From assembly GCF_000009985.1 (NCBI RefSeq), contig NC_007626.1, forward strand, positions 3,651,943 to 3,715,942: a stretch of 64,000 nucleotides of DNA, in the 5' to 3' direction. Numbering within the stretch: position 1 is the stretch's first letter; every line of letters begins with the position of its first letter. Source of the DNA: Paramagnetospirillum magneticum AMB-1 (GTDB lineage: Bacteria; Pseudomonadota; Alphaproteobacteria; Rhodospirillales; Magnetospirillaceae). Positions 1-8,504 of the stretch are shown here, one piece after another. The notes under the pieces were generated by a model. It was not told the origin of the DNA, did not search any database, and worked only from the letters and a program-made list of their open reading frames with translations. The position numbers were made by a program, and so were the translations under genes.

Positions 1-2
1 TG

Positions 3-1154
3 CCCAAGCTGGACGGCCGGTTCTCCGACGCCATCCGGGAGATCAGGGGCAAGGCGGCCGGCGAGGACGTCGACTATCTGGCCATGGTGCTGCTGTCGCG
101 CGACCTGATCAACGCCCGCTCCTGGGTCGGCAAGCTCGAATTCCTGTGCAAGCTGGCGGTCGAGGATTCCGACCCCCATGCCGTCGAACTGCTGGACGGC
201 GTTATCGCCGATGTGCTGGGCTCGGCGGTGGTGCAGGAAATCCTCGGCTGGCAGCCCGGCCTGGGCGCCGCCATCTGCCGCATGTTCGACCTGGCCGACG
301 GCAAGTTTCCCACCGAGAAGAGCGAGGCCGGCGAATCCGCCGTTATCCTCAACCGCCTGTTCGGCGAGGCCAAGCTGCCCATCAGCCGCGCCTGCCTGCT
401 GGACCGCGCCCACCGCCAGATCAAGTCGCCCAACCCGCTCTACCGCAGCCAGGAAGGCAAGGAGCTGGAGGAGTTGAAGAAGCTGGTGGACCGTGCCATG
501 ACGCCCACCGGCTTCATCTCGGGACCCGAGACCGCCGAGGCCCTGACCATCCGCTATTCCCGCCAGATCGAGCAGGGCGGCGCGGCGGGCCGCAAGGCCA
601 CGGTCAATGGCCTGTTCCGCATGCTGCCCGACCGCGCCCTGGGGCTGATCTATATCTGCAACCTGGCCGCCACCCCCTGGGGCGGCGACGCCATCGCCGA
701 TATCGCCGAGTTGGTGGATTACTGCCTGTCGGCCCGCCATCTGGGCGATTTCTGCCTGCGCTCCCTGCCACCCAAGGACAAGATGCTGCGTGCCACCCTG
801 GCGCACAAGACCGCCGCCGCCACCACCGCCCTGCCGCCGGCGGTGCGTGAAAAGATCTGCGGCTTCATCGACACCATGCTGGAGGCCTATCTGGTCACCG
901 AGCAGATCGTCGAGAAGCTGGACCACCAGGATTCCCACCTGCGCGACCGCGCCGTGCGCCTCGTCCAGTTCTGCGCCGCCGGCGTGCTGCCCGAGGGCAA
1001 GGCCATGAACCGCGCCCGCCAGCGCATCCTGGCCCTGCTGCGCCAGCCCAATTTCGACGCCCATTTTATCGACGGCTTCACCGACGCCGAGCGGGCGCAA
1101 AAGGCCCTGCGCGACTTCCACGTCCTGCTGGTCAAGGCCGGATTCGGGGGGTAG
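3..1154 (+). CDS. Hypothetical protein, 5' end outside window
   Basis: The reading frame is open from the first complete codon of the window, so the true start lies upstream; an internal ATG at 84 lacks a convincing ribosome site. The visible 383 residues are rich in charged and helical stretches, with no signal peptide or clear membrane segment. I do not recognise a family. A helical segment near the C-terminus (residues about 300-340, containing EQIVEKLDHQDSHLRDR) may form a coiled coil. It ends 11 bases from the convergent potassium-channel gene, so it is the last gene of its transcription unit. Confidence 0.75.
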   Translation, partial: PKLDGRFSDAIREIRGKAAGEDVDYLAMVLLSRDLINARSWVGKLEFLCKLAVEDSDPHAVELLDGVIADVLGSAVVQEILGWQPGLGAAICRMFDLADGKFPTEKSEAGESAVILNRLFGEAKLPISRACLLDRAHRQIKSPNPLYRSQEGKELEELKKLVDRAMTPTGFISGPETAEALTIRYSRQIEQGGAAGRKATVNGLFRMLPDRALGLIYICNLAATPWGGDAIADIAELVDYCLSARHLGDFCLRSLPPKDKMLRATLAHKTAAATTALPPAVREKICGFIDTMLEAYLVTEQIVEKLDHQDSHLRDRAVRLVQFCAAGVLPEGKAMNRARQRILALLRQPNFDAHFIDGFTDAERAQKALRDFHVLLVKAGFGG

Positions 1155-1164
1155 CGGGCTCCGC

Positions 1165-2247
1165 TCAATCCTCTTCCGGATGGGAATGCGGCCCGCGCAG
1201 CGGCTTGGCGCAATGGGGGCAAAGGTGCCCCGTTTCCACCGACTGGCGCAGGATCAGCGACGCTTCTTCCTCGGAGAGCTGCAGGCTGCGCCGCGTGCGG
1301 TCCAGCAGGCGACGTTCCGAGCGGTTGATGGAGCCGTCCTCCAGCGCCTTTTCCACCGCCTCGCGGTATTCCTCGCGGCGGATGCGCATCTGCTCGGAAA
1401 AGCCCGAGGCCAGAACACCGGCCGGCAAGGCGATCATGCCCACGCCCAGAATAGCGGTCAGCGCGCCCAGCATCCGCCCCAGCGGCGTGACCGGCACCAT
1501 GTCGCCATAGCCCAAGGTGGTCAGCGTCACCACCGCCCACCACATGGAGGTGGGAATATCGCTGAACACATGGGGCTGGGCCCGGTGCTCGAACAGGTAG
1601 ATCAGGCTCGACGTCAGCACCAGGATCACCATCATGACGAACAGCACCGAGCCGATGGAACGCGCTTCCTGGCGCGCCACCGCCGCCATGACGTTCATGG
1701 CCATGGAATAGCGGCCCAGCTTGAAGACCCGCAGCACGCGCAGCACGCGGATGGCCCGCAGGTCCAGCTCGACCACGATGCCCAGGAAGAACGGCAGCAC
1801 CGCCAGCAGGTCGACGATGGCCATGGGCGACACCGCCCAGCGCAGCCGCCCCCAGACCGGATGGCGGAACTTGGGATCGTCCAGCTCCACCGCCGTCCAC
1901 AGGCGCAGCACGTATTCCAGGCTGAAGATGGCCACCGAGGTCAGGTCGAAGGCGTGAAACACCGGCCCATGGGCGATGGACAGGTGCTCGATGGATTCCA
2001 GCACCACCGCCGCCACGTTCAAGACGATCAGGGCGATGAGGAAGGCGTCCACCATCTTGACCAGCAGGTCGGAATGGCCGTCGCCGCCCAGCATGTGGTA
2101 GACCGTGCGCCGCAAGGTCCGCCGCCGCCGCACATGCCGGTGGCCCGGATGCGGATGCCCCGGATGCGGGTGGGATGGTTGCGGCGGAGCGGAATGGCTT
2201 GGGGTCACAAAACGGCCGATGTCAAAGACGTCAATTTGCGCCACCAT
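1165..2247 (-). CDS. Voltage-gated-type potassium channel (ion transport family)
   Basis: Predicted six-helix inner-membrane K+ channel of about 360 residues. Seen: an S4-like segment with regularly spaced arginines (AIRVLRVLRVFKLGRY) and the pore signature TLTTLGYGDM, where TxGYGD is the potassium selectivity filter. The start MVAQIDVF at 2247 was chosen over an ATG at 2331 because the extra N-terminus looks non-coding. The N-terminal tail is His/Pro-rich (repeated HPGHPHPGH) and the C-terminus carries a CPHC pair followed by several histidines, so both ends could bind metal (inference). It is divergent from cobA, with a short A+T-rich gap between them. Confidence 0.88.
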   Translation of the reverse strand: MVAQIDVFDIGRFVTPSHSAPPQPSHPHPGHPHPGHRHVRRRRTLRRTVYHMLGGDGHSDLLVKMVDAFLIALIVLNVAAVVLESIEHLSIAHGPVFHAFDLTSVAIFSLEYVLRLWTAVELDDPKFRHPVWGRLRWAVSPMAIVDLLAVLPFFLGIVVELDLRAIRVLRVLRVFKLGRYSMAMNVMAAVARQEARSIGSVLFVMMVILVLTSSLIYLFEHRAQPHVFSDIPTSMWWAVVTLTTLGYGDMVPVTPLGRMLGALTAILGVGMIALPAGVLASGFSEQMRIRREEYREAVEKALEDGSINRSERRLLDRTRRSLQLSEEEASLILRQSVETGHLCPHCAKPLRGPHSHPEED

Positions 2248-2369
2248 ATCCGACCGCCCCCGGTGAGGGGAAGGGGCGGACGATGGCCGGGTTGGCCGGT
2301 GACGGAATTTCGTGGCGCCCAGGGCGCCCATTACTTTAGTGTAAGATAATATAAAGAGCGGGAGAGGCC

Positions 2370-3140
2370 ATGAGCAAGGCCACGTCTGATACCAAGGCAG
2401 GGCGGGTTTTTCTGATCGGGGCGGGGCCGGGCGACCCCGACCTGCTGACCGTCAAGGCACTGCGCCTGATCCAGGGCGCCGGCCTAGTGGTCTATGACCG
2501 ACTGGTCAGTAAGGAAATCATGGACCTGATCCCGGCCGCCGCCGAGCGCCTCTATGCCGGCAAGGCGCTGGGTAACCACCATCTGGTCCAGGACGAGATC
2601 AACGAGCTGTTGCTGCGTCTGGCGCAATCGGGCCGCGATGTGGTGCGTCTCAAGGGTGGCGATCCCTTCGTCTTCGGACGCGGCAGCGAGGAAGCCCTGT
2701 ATCTGGCCCGCCACGGCATCGGCTTCGAGGTGGTGCCGGGCATCAGCGCCGCCGCCGGCTGTTCCACCTATGCCGGCATTCCGCTGACCCATCGCGGGCT
2801 GGCCACCGGCGTGCGCTTCGTCACCGGCCATCTGCGCGAGGACCGCTCGCTCGACCTGGACTGGGCCAAGCTGGCCGACCCGGACATCACCCTGGCGGTC
2901 TATATGGGTCTGCAGGCCCTGCCCGAGATCGCCGGGCGGCTGATGGCCGCTGGCCTGCCCGCCGACACCCCTGCGGCGGCGGTGGAAAGCGGCACCACGC
3001 CGCGCCAGCGCCGGGTGGTGGGAACCCTGGACACCCTGCTGGGCCTGACCCGCGAGGCCGGATTGCAGGCCCCCACCCTGCTGATCATCGGCAAGGTGGT
3101 TGGGCTGGCCGACGAATTGGACTGGTTCGGCAAGCCGTGA
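2370..3140 (+). CDS. cobA: Uroporphyrinogen-III C-methyltransferase (SUMT)
   Basis: Uses S-adenosylmethionine to methylate uroporphyrinogen III at C2 and C7, giving precorrin-2, the shared precursor of siroheme and cobalamin. At 256 residues it has the length of a single-domain SUMT. Seen: the N-terminal GAGPGDPDLLTVKAL motif, GGDPFVFGRGSEE, and PGISAAAGCSTYAGIPLTHR, all typical of the family. A strong ribosome site (GGGAGAGG) precedes the ATG. The stop overlaps the start of cbiX, so the two are co-translated. Because siroheme is the DsrAB cofactor, its position beside the dsr operon suggests it serves that enzyme; a role in B12 synthesis is the alternative. Confidence 0.93.
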   Translation: MSKATSDTKAGRVFLIGAGPGDPDLLTVKALRLIQGAGLVVYDRLVSKEIMDLIPAAAERLYAGKALGNHHLVQDEINELLLRLAQSGRDVVRLKGGDPFVFGRGSEEALYLARHGIGFEVVPGISAAAGCSTYAGIPLTHRGLATGVRFVTGHLREDRSLDLDWAKLADPDITLAVYMGLQALPEIAGRLMAAGLPADTPAAAVESGTTPRQRRVVGTLDTLLGLTREAGLQAPTLLIIGKVVGLADELDWFGKP

Positions 3141-3898
3141 CCCCCCAATCCTCCGCCCTGGTGCTGGTGGGACATGGCTCGGGCAACTACCCCGATGCCG
3201 CCAGGCCCATCCTGGCCCTGGCGGAGTCCATCCGGGCCAGAGGGCTGTTCGCCGAGGTGACGGCGGTGTTCATGAAGCAGGACCCGCCGCTCGCGGCCGC
3301 CCTGTCCCTGGTCCAATCCAAGACCGTGTACGTGGTTCCGGTCTTCGCCGGGCGGGGCTATTACACCGGCACCCTGATCCCGCGCGAAATTGGACTGACC
3401 GGTCAGGTAACCCTGCGCGATGACCGCCGGGTGATCTACACCGAGCCGGCCGGCACCCATCCCCGCCTGCCCGGCCTGCTGGCCTGCCGTGCCGATGGCG
3501 TGGCGCGGTCCTGCGGCTGGGCGCCGGGCGGGACCAGCCTGCTGCTGATCGCCCATGGCTCGGCACGGCCGGGCGGCGCGGGCGAGACGCCCCGCGCCAT
3601 CGCCGCGGCCTTGGCCGCCATGAATCACTTCGCCGAGGTGGAGCTGGTCTTCCTGGAGCAGGAGCCCCTCGCCCGCCACTGGCCCGATCTGATCAAGGGC
3701 CGGCAGGTGGTGGCCCTGCCGCTGCTGGTGGCGCAAGGCCTGCACGCCGGCCGCGACATCCCGCCGCTGTTCAGCCTCTCCCAGGGCGAGACCGGCCCGG
3801 TGGCAAGCCACGGCCGCCAAGTCGCCCTGGCCACCGGCCTGGGCGCCGAGCCGGAACTGGAGGAAATCATCCTCGATCTGGTCCGGGGCACGGCCTGA
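3137..3898 (+). CDS. cbiX: Sirohydrochlorin chelatase, CbiX/SirB family
   Basis: Inserts a divalent metal into sirohydrochlorin: iron for siroheme, cobalt for B12. The GTG start overlaps the cobA stop by four bases. The 253 residues contain two related halves, each opening with the family's catalytic His motif (LVLVGHGSGNYP near residue 8 and LLLIAHGSARPG near residue 135), as in two-domain CbiX proteins. Next to cobA and the dsr operon an iron-inserting, siroheme-making role is the simplest reading, but sequence alone cannot settle metal choice. The precorrin-2 dehydrogenase needed between the two steps is not in this window. Confidence 0.85.
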   Translation: MTPQSSALVLVGHGSGNYPDAARPILALAESIRARGLFAEVTAVFMKQDPPLAAALSLVQSKTVYVVPVFAGRGYYTGTLIPREIGLTGQVTLRDDRRVIYTEPAGTHPRLPGLLACRADGVARSCGWAPGGTSLLLIAHGSARPGGAGETPRAIAAALAAMNHFAEVELVFLEQEPLARHWPDLIKGRQVVALPLLVAQGLHAGRDIPPLFSLSQGETGPVASHGRQVALATGLGAEPELEEIILDLVRGTA

Positions 3899-3928
3899 CA
3901 GGTCCCATTCCCCTACCCCACGGGGATC

Positions 3929-3947
3929 AAAGGGCCTCGGGCCCTTT
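3929..3947. terminator. Bidirectional terminator-like hairpin
   Basis: AAAGGGC and GCCCTTT form a perfect 7-bp stem around a 5-base loop in the gap between the convergent cbiX and 75-residue genes. The A and T tracts are inside the stem, so it could act on either strand. There is no long U-run, so strength is uncertain. Confidence 0.45.
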
Positions 3948-3970
3948 GCGGGCGTGGGCGGAGCCCACAG

Positions 3971-4198
3971 CTATTTCGCGCCCCACTCCCCCATCACCGC
4001 CATCATCTCAGCCACCGTCTTCTCATCGAGATCGACGATGGTGAAGCGGGCGCGGCCTTCCTTGATGCGCATCCGCAGGATTCTCAGGCCGCTTTCGTGA
4101 TCCACGGCGGAAAAGCTGATCTCGCGACTCCAGGGGGCCGCCAGGGTGGCGAGGTGAGTCACGTCTTCCTTGGCGAATTGGGGATCGTCGGTGGTCAT
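3971..4198 (-). CDS. Small conserved-looking protein, unknown function
   Basis: Encodes 75 residues starting MTTDDPQFAKEDVTHLAT and ending GEWGAK. Its ATG overlaps the stop codon of the upstream TauD-like gene (ATGA), so it is translationally coupled to it; this decides the start over longer upstream extensions. The product looks soluble and alpha/beta, with alternating hydrophobic strands (LRILRMRI, ARFTIVDL) and no cysteines. I do not recognise the family. The tight coupling suggests a partner or regulator of the oxygenase (inference). Confidence 0.7.
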   Translation of the reverse strand: MTTDDPQFAKEDVTHLATLAAPWSREISFSAVDHESGLRILRMRIKEGRARFTIVDLDEKTVAEMMAVMGEWGAK

Positions 4199-5061
4199 GA
4201 AATCCTCTCGTGATAGCGGGCACGATACAGCAGGCGTGGACTGGCGGGATCGTCCTTGAAGGGTTCGCGGGTGTGCAACGGATTGTTGGAGACCAGCCCC
4301 TGGCCGGGCTCCAACACATGCTCGAAGATGTGGGGCGACGGCCCGTCCAGCAGGCGCCGGATGGCCGCCGCCGCCGGGGCGGCCGCCTCGGACCACACCA
4401 CGTTGCGCGACCGCGCCGTATAGCGCATGTGCAGGCTTCCGTCGGCATTGACCGAGAACACCGGCCCCACGGTGGCCGGGCGGGTCAGCCCTTCCTCGTC
4501 ATTGCCGGGAATGGTCATGGCGTCGGGCTGCATCAGTACCCGGATCAGCTCCGGGTCCTGATCGCGCAGCAGAATATAGAGCATCTCGTGGTCCATCAGC
4601 CGGTTGGCGCCGCCTTCGGCCGCCTTGCCGGCGCAATGGAGCAGCAGGGCGCGCACAATGCGCTCCGGCGGATTGTAATAGCCGTCGGTGTGCCAGGTGA
4701 TGGGCCGCTCGGTGTAAGGGATATAGCGGGCGCGCTGGCCCTCGCGGTGCACGGCCAGGGGCGTGATGCCATCGTCGTCGGCCAGGGCATTGGCATCCAG
4801 CGTCGCCAGCCCCAGCCGGGCGCCCAGGGATTTCAGCGCCGCCTTGTCGTCGCGACCCGGCTTGGGCCGCTCGGCGTAGACCGCCATGTTGCAACGGCCG
4901 AGCCGGTCGCGCAGCGCCGCCAATTCGGCCCCACTCAGCGCGGCGATGTCGCCCACTTCGACGACCAGGTCACCCACGTCCCGAGGGGCGCGGGCCAGCC
5001 TGGACTCGCGCCAGCGCCCATATGCGTCCCGATCATCCAGGCGAAAATAGCTTGGAATCAT
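4195..5061 (-). CDS. TauD/TfdA-like Fe(II)/2-oxoglutarate oxygenase
   Basis: Predicted cytosolic non-haem iron dioxygenase of 288 residues. Seen: the HxD iron-binding motif in TWHTDGYYN near residue 128 and the distal His/Arg motif NNPLHTREPF near residue 265, the pair used for iron and 2-oxoglutarate binding in this superfamily. The start MIPSYFRL at 5061 has GGGGGAGG upstream; an earlier ATG at 5142 has no such site. The substrate is unknown. It is divergent from dsrA and coupled to a 75-residue protein. Its placement hints at organosulfonate use feeding sulfite to the dsr system, but that is only contextual. Confidence 0.8.
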   Translation of the reverse strand: MIPSYFRLDDRDAYGRWRESRLARAPRDVGDLVVEVGDIAALSGAELAALRDRLGRCNMAVYAERPKPGRDDKAALKSLGARLGLATLDANALADDDGITPLAVHREGQRARYIPYTERPITWHTDGYYNPPERIVRALLLHCAGKAAEGGANRLMDHEMLYILLRDQDPELIRVLMQPDAMTIPGNDEEGLTRPATVGPVFSVNADGSLHMRYTARSRNVVWSEAAAPAAAAIRRLLDGPSPHIFEHVLEPGQGLVSNNPLHTREPFKDDPASPRLLYRARYHERIS

Positions 5062-5298
5062 TGGAATTTTTCCTCCCCCGCCATTTTCATGCGAATTCGC
5101 TAAAGAATCCACTTGGATCGACGCTGTCCATAATATTATCATCCTCGAATGTAACGAGCCGCATAGAACGGCCGGACAATCAGGAGAGGTCCGGGAGCAA
5201 AGCTTCCCAACGGATCAAAAAGTTGACCCAGCGTATTGCCGCGCCGTTTTGGCGCGCGTGCGAACGCGTAGTGACGACGGTGAGGGAGCGAAACAACA
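5062..5298. promoter_or_regulatory. Divergent control region, tauD-like / dsr operon
   Basis: This 237-base gap separates two divergent transcription units and must hold the main dsr promoter. It contains A+T-rich patches around 5130-5155 (CATAATATTATC) and 5213-5226 (AAAAAGTTGACC), the latter with a good -35-like TTGACC but no convincing -10 at the right distance. A GC-rich inverted segment lies at about 5237-5270. I could not define a promoter or operator precisely. Confidence 0.4.
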
Positions 5299-6549
5299 AT
5301 GTCGAAGAAGATGCCGCCGACCCCCATGCTCGACCAGCTGGAAAGCGGTCCCTGGCCCAGCTTCGTGACGGGCCTGAAGCGTCTGGCCGAGGACGGGGAC
5401 AAGCCCAGCGCCAAGATCATGAAGGGCCTGCTGGGCCAGCTGGAGCACAGCTACCAGACCCGCAAGGGCTATTGGAAGGGCGGCACGGTGGGCGTGTTCG
5501 GCTATGGCGCCGGCGTCATCGCCCGCTTTTCCGAGCAGGCGGCCCAGTTCCCCGAATCCTCGGAATTCCACACGCTGCGCATCATGCCGGCGCCGGGTTT
5601 CTTCTATGACACCAAGACGCTGCGCCAGATGTGCGACATCTGGGAGGAGCACGGCTCGGGCCTGATCGCCCTGCACGGCCAATCGGGCGACATCATGTTC
5701 CAGGGCTGCCGCACCGAGCAGGTGCAGCCCGCCTGGGACAAGCTGAACGAGATGGGCTTCGACATGGGCGGCGCCGGCGCCGGCGTGCGCACCGCCGCCT
5801 CCTGCGTCGGCCCGGCCCGGTGCGAGCAGGCCTGCTACGACACCCTGGCCGCCCATCGCGCCATCATCAACGACTTCACCGACGACATTCACCGTCCCTC
5901 GCTGCCCTACAAGATGAAGTTCAAGTTCTCGGGCTGCGCCAATGACTGCGCCAACGCCACCCAGCGCGCCGACGTCGCCATCCTGGGCACCTGGAAGGAC
6001 GACATGCAGGTCGACCAGGACGAGGTGAAGGCCAAGGTCAAGCAATTGGGCCGCAAGGAATTCATCAACCAGGTGATCCGCATGTGCCCAACCCAGGCCT
6101 TAGGGTTGAACGACGACGACACCCTGGACGTGGACAACAAGTCCTGCGTGCGCTGCATGCACTGCATCAACGTCTGCACCAAGGCGCTCAAGCCCGGCAA
6201 GGAGCGGGGCATCTGCATCCTGGTGGGCGGCAAGCGCACGCTGAAGATCGGCGACCTGATGGGCACCGTCCTGGTCCCCTTCATGAAGCTGGAGACCGAG
6301 GAGGATTTCGCTGGTCTGGTGGAGCTGGCCCACAACATGCTCGATTTCTTCGCCGACAACGCGCTGGAGCACGAGCGCACCGGCGAGATGATCGAGCGTA
6401 TCGGCCTGGTCAATTACCTGGAAGGCCTGGGTCTCGAACTCGACGTCAACATGATCAACCAGCCGCGCACCAACTCCTACATCCGCACCGACGGATGGGA
6501 CGAGGAGGCCCGCAAGTGGGCCGAGCGCAAGAATTCGGCCGCCGAGTAG
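5299..6549 (+). CDS. dsrA: Dissimilatory (reverse-type) sulfite reductase, alpha subunit
   Basis: Alpha subunit of the cytoplasmic DsrA2B2 enzyme that, in sulfur oxidisers, takes DsrC-bound sulfur to sulfite. At 416 residues it has normal length. Seen: the siroheme/4Fe-4S ligands as C-x5-C (CVGPARC, near 169-175) and C-x3-C (CANDC, near 213-217), followed by an inserted ferredoxin domain with CVRCMHCINVC near residue 283. First gene of an operon running to dsrP, with dsrB 12 bases downstream. Reverse-type is inferred from the DsrEFH and DsrL genes that follow, not from DsrA itself. Confidence 0.97.
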   Translation: MSKKMPPTPMLDQLESGPWPSFVTGLKRLAEDGDKPSAKIMKGLLGQLEHSYQTRKGYWKGGTVGVFGYGAGVIARFSEQAAQFPESSEFHTLRIMPAPGFFYDTKTLRQMCDIWEEHGSGLIALHGQSGDIMFQGCRTEQVQPAWDKLNEMGFDMGGAGAGVRTAASCVGPARCEQACYDTLAAHRAIINDFTDDIHRPSLPYKMKFKFSGCANDCANATQRADVAILGTWKDDMQVDQDEVKAKVKQLGRKEFINQVIRMCPTQALGLNDDDTLDVDNKSCVRCMHCINVCTKALKPGKERGICILVGGKRTLKIGDLMGTVLVPFMKLETEEDFAGLVELAHNMLDFFADNALEHERTGEMIERIGLVNYLEGLGLELDVNMINQPRTNSYIRTDGWDEEARKWAERKNSAAE

Positions 6550-6561
6550 GAGACCAAGGAT

Positions 6562-7632
6562 ATGAGCGAACTTCGTCGTCCCGTCGAATGCGGCGTCCCG
6601 GATTCCAAGCAGTTCATGCATCCGGCCCTGGTCCGCAATTACGGCCAGTGGGCCTTCCACGACCGTCCCCGCCCCGGCGTGCTGCGCCACGTCTCGGACT
6701 CGGGCGAGGCGGTGTACACCGTCAAGGCCGGCACCCAGCGCCAGATGGACGTCCACACCATCCGCGCCCTGTGCGACATCGCCGACACCTTCTGTGACGG
6801 CCATGTGCGCTTCACCGTGCGCTCCTCGGTGGAATTCATGACCACCGACGAGGCCAAGGTGGCCCCGCTGATCGAGCGTCTGGAAAAGGACGGCTTTCCG
6901 GTGGGCGGCACCGGCAATTCGGTGGGCTTCATCAGCCATACCCAGGGCTGGCTGCACTGCGACATCCCCGGCACCGACGCCTCGGGCGTGGTCAAGGCGC
7001 TGATGGACGAACTCGTCGACGAGTTCAAGTCCGAGGAGATGCCCAACCGCGTCAAGATCACCACCTCGTGCTGTCAGATCAATTGCGGCGGCCAGGGCGA
7101 TATCGCCATCAACGTCCAGCACACCAAGCCGCCGGTGATCAACCACGCTTTGGTGGCCGGCGTCTGCGAACGCCCGGCGGTCATCGCGCGCTGCCCGGTG
7201 GCGGCCATCCGTCCCGCCCTGGTGGACGGCAAGCCGTCGCTGGAAGTGGACGAGAAGAAGTGCGTGTGCTGCGGCGCCTGCTATCCGCCCTGCCCGCCCA
7301 TGCAGATCAACGACCCGGTCCATTCCAAGATCGCCATCTGGGTGGGCGGCAAGCACTCCTCCACCCGTTCCAAGCCCATGTTCCACAAGCTGGTAGCGGC
7401 GGGCCTGCCCAACAATGCGCCCCGCTGGCCGGAAGTGGCCGAGGTGGTGAAGAAGATCCTAGCCGTCTACAAGGCCGATGCCCGCGCCTGGGAGCGCATG
7501 GGCGAGTGGATCGAGCGCATCGGCTGGCCCCGCTTCTTCGAGCTGACCGAGCTGCCGTTCACCAAGTACCACGTGGACAACTGGCGCGGCGGCCGGGCCA
7601 ATCTCAACGCCTCGGCGCACCTGCACTTCTAG
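6562..7632 (+). CDS. dsrB: Dissimilatory (reverse-type) sulfite reductase, beta subunit
   Basis: Partner of DsrA; in known structures the beta subunit carries the catalytic siroheme-4Fe-4S centre. 356 residues, full length. Seen: the cluster-binding region TSCCQINCGGQGD near residue 170 and a ferredoxin insert with CVCCGACYPPCPP near residue 234. Closely spaced between dsrA and dsrE, consistent with one transcript. No truncation or odd residue was noticed. Confidence 0.97.
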   Translation: MSELRRPVECGVPDSKQFMHPALVRNYGQWAFHDRPRPGVLRHVSDSGEAVYTVKAGTQRQMDVHTIRALCDIADTFCDGHVRFTVRSSVEFMTTDEAKVAPLIERLEKDGFPVGGTGNSVGFISHTQGWLHCDIPGTDASGVVKALMDELVDEFKSEEMPNRVKITTSCCQINCGGQGDIAINVQHTKPPVINHALVAGVCERPAVIARCPVAAIRPALVDGKPSLEVDEKKCVCCGACYPPCPPMQINDPVHSKIAIWVGGKHSSTRSKPMFHKLVAAGLPNNAPRWPEVAEVVKKILAVYKADARAWERMGEWIERIGWPRFFELTELPFTKYHVDNWRGGRANLNASAHLHF

Positions 7633-7644
7633 GAGAAATGAGCG

Positions 7645-8004
7645 ATGAAATTCGCCATTCTGGTCAATGAAGGCCCCTATAACCATCAGGCCGCCGACAG
7701 CGCCTTCCAGTTCTGCAAGGCGGCCATCGACAAGGGGCACGAGATCTTCCGCGTGTTCTTCTATTACGACGGCGTCAACAACGCGACCAGCCTGGGCCAG
7801 CCGCCCAGCGACGACCGCAACGTGACCAAGAACTGGCAGAAGCTGGCCGAGGAGAACAAGGTCGATCTGGTGGTCTGCGTCGCCGCCGGCCTGCGCCGCG
7901 GCATCACCGAATCCAACCTTGCCCAGGGCTTCCGCATCTCGGGCCTGGGCCAGTTGATCGAGGCCGGCATCCATGCCGACCGTCTCGTGACTTTTGGGGA
8001 TTAA
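7645..8004 (+). CDS. dsrE: DsrE sulfur-relay subunit
   Basis: Part of the DsrE2F2H2 hexamer, a TusBCD-like cytoplasmic complex that hands persulfide sulfur to DsrC. 119 residues. The cysteine in DLVVCVAAGL falls at residue 78, the same number as the active-site Cys78 known in Allochromatium vinosum DsrE. An AGGAG site sits 10 bases before the chosen ATG at 7645; an ATG at 7638 is out of frame. DsrEFH occur with oxidative dsr systems and are generally absent from sulfate reducers, so this gene is the main evidence for direction. Confidence 0.94.
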   Translation: MKFAILVNEGPYNHQAADSAFQFCKAAIDKGHEIFRVFFYYDGVNNATSLGQPPSDDRNVTKNWQKLAEENKVDLVVCVAAGLRRGITESNLAQGFRISGLGQLIEAGIHADRLVTFGD

Positions 8005-8008
8005 AGCC

Positions 8009-8389
8009 ATGGACGATATGGAAAGCGGCGTCGTCAAAAAGTTCATGTTCGTCAACCGCAAGCCCCCCCACGGCACCGTCTACGCCCTGGAAGTGCTGGA
8101 AATGGTGCTGATCTCGGCGGCCTTCGACCAGGATGTGCATCTGGCCTTCCTCGACGACGGCGTGCTGCAGATCAAGAAGGGCCAGACCCCCGCCGGCATC
8201 GGCGTCAAGAACTTCTCGCCCACCTACCGGGCGCTGGAGGGCTACGACATCGAGAAGCTGTACGTGGAGGCCGAAAGCCTGGCCGAGCGCGGCCTCACCG
8301 AGGACGACCTGCTGGTCGACGTGGAAGTCATCAGCCGGGCCGACATGGGCAAGCTGATGGCCGAGATGGATGTGGTTCTGACCGCGTAA
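8009..8389 (+). CDS. dsrF: DsrF sulfur-relay subunit
   Basis: TusC-like subunit of the DsrEFH complex, 126 residues. An in-frame TTG at 7994 would overlap dsrE, so the ATG at 8009 (MDDMESGVVKKF), four bases after the dsrE stop, is the better start. The body shows the family fold as a run of hydrophobic strands (KKFMFVNRKPPHGTVYALEV) and no catalytic cysteine, as expected for DsrF. It is followed by a 115-base gap holding a structured repeat rather than by dsrH directly. Confidence 0.93.
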   Translation: MDDMESGVVKKFMFVNRKPPHGTVYALEVLEMVLISAAFDQDVHLAFLDDGVLQIKKGQTPAGIGVKNFSPTYRALEGYDIEKLYVEAESLAERGLTEDDLLVDVEVISRADMGKLMAEMDVVLTA

Positions 8390-8390
8390 C

Positions 8391-8493
8391 TCCGAGGGGC
8401 GCAAGCCCCGAGGCAAGGGCAAGGCCCGCCGCGCCTTATGGCGCGAGAGCCAAGGGTTTCGCGAGAAACCCGCCCGGCGATTGAGGGACAAGA
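8391..8493 (+). repeat. Structured intergenic repeat, dsr copy 1
   Basis: About 103 bases between dsrF and dsrH, closely matching a second copy at 11576-11679 between dsrK and dsrL. It can fold into three hairpins: GGGGC/GCCCC with GCAA loop (8396-8409), CGCGCC/GGCGCG with TTAT loop (8430-8445) and GGGTTTC/GAAACCC with GCGA loop (8454-8471). Both stems 1 and 2 differ from copy 2 in ways that keep pairing. It is not coding in any convincing frame. Likely a REP/BIME-type element that also shapes the dsr mRNA. Confidence 0.8.
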
Positions 8494-8504
8494 GGAATCG
8501 AACA

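Noticed and set aside
1180..2349. A long plus-strand His/Gln-rich reading frame opposite the K+ channel.
   Set aside because: It is the antisense shadow of the channel gene, with no ribosome site or protein-like composition. Similar long antisense frames oppose SulP (17554-19728) and the pump genes.
5022..5609. Plus-strand frame across the dsrA start.
   Set aside because: It runs through the promoter gap and overlaps dsrA in a different frame, with no ribosome site.
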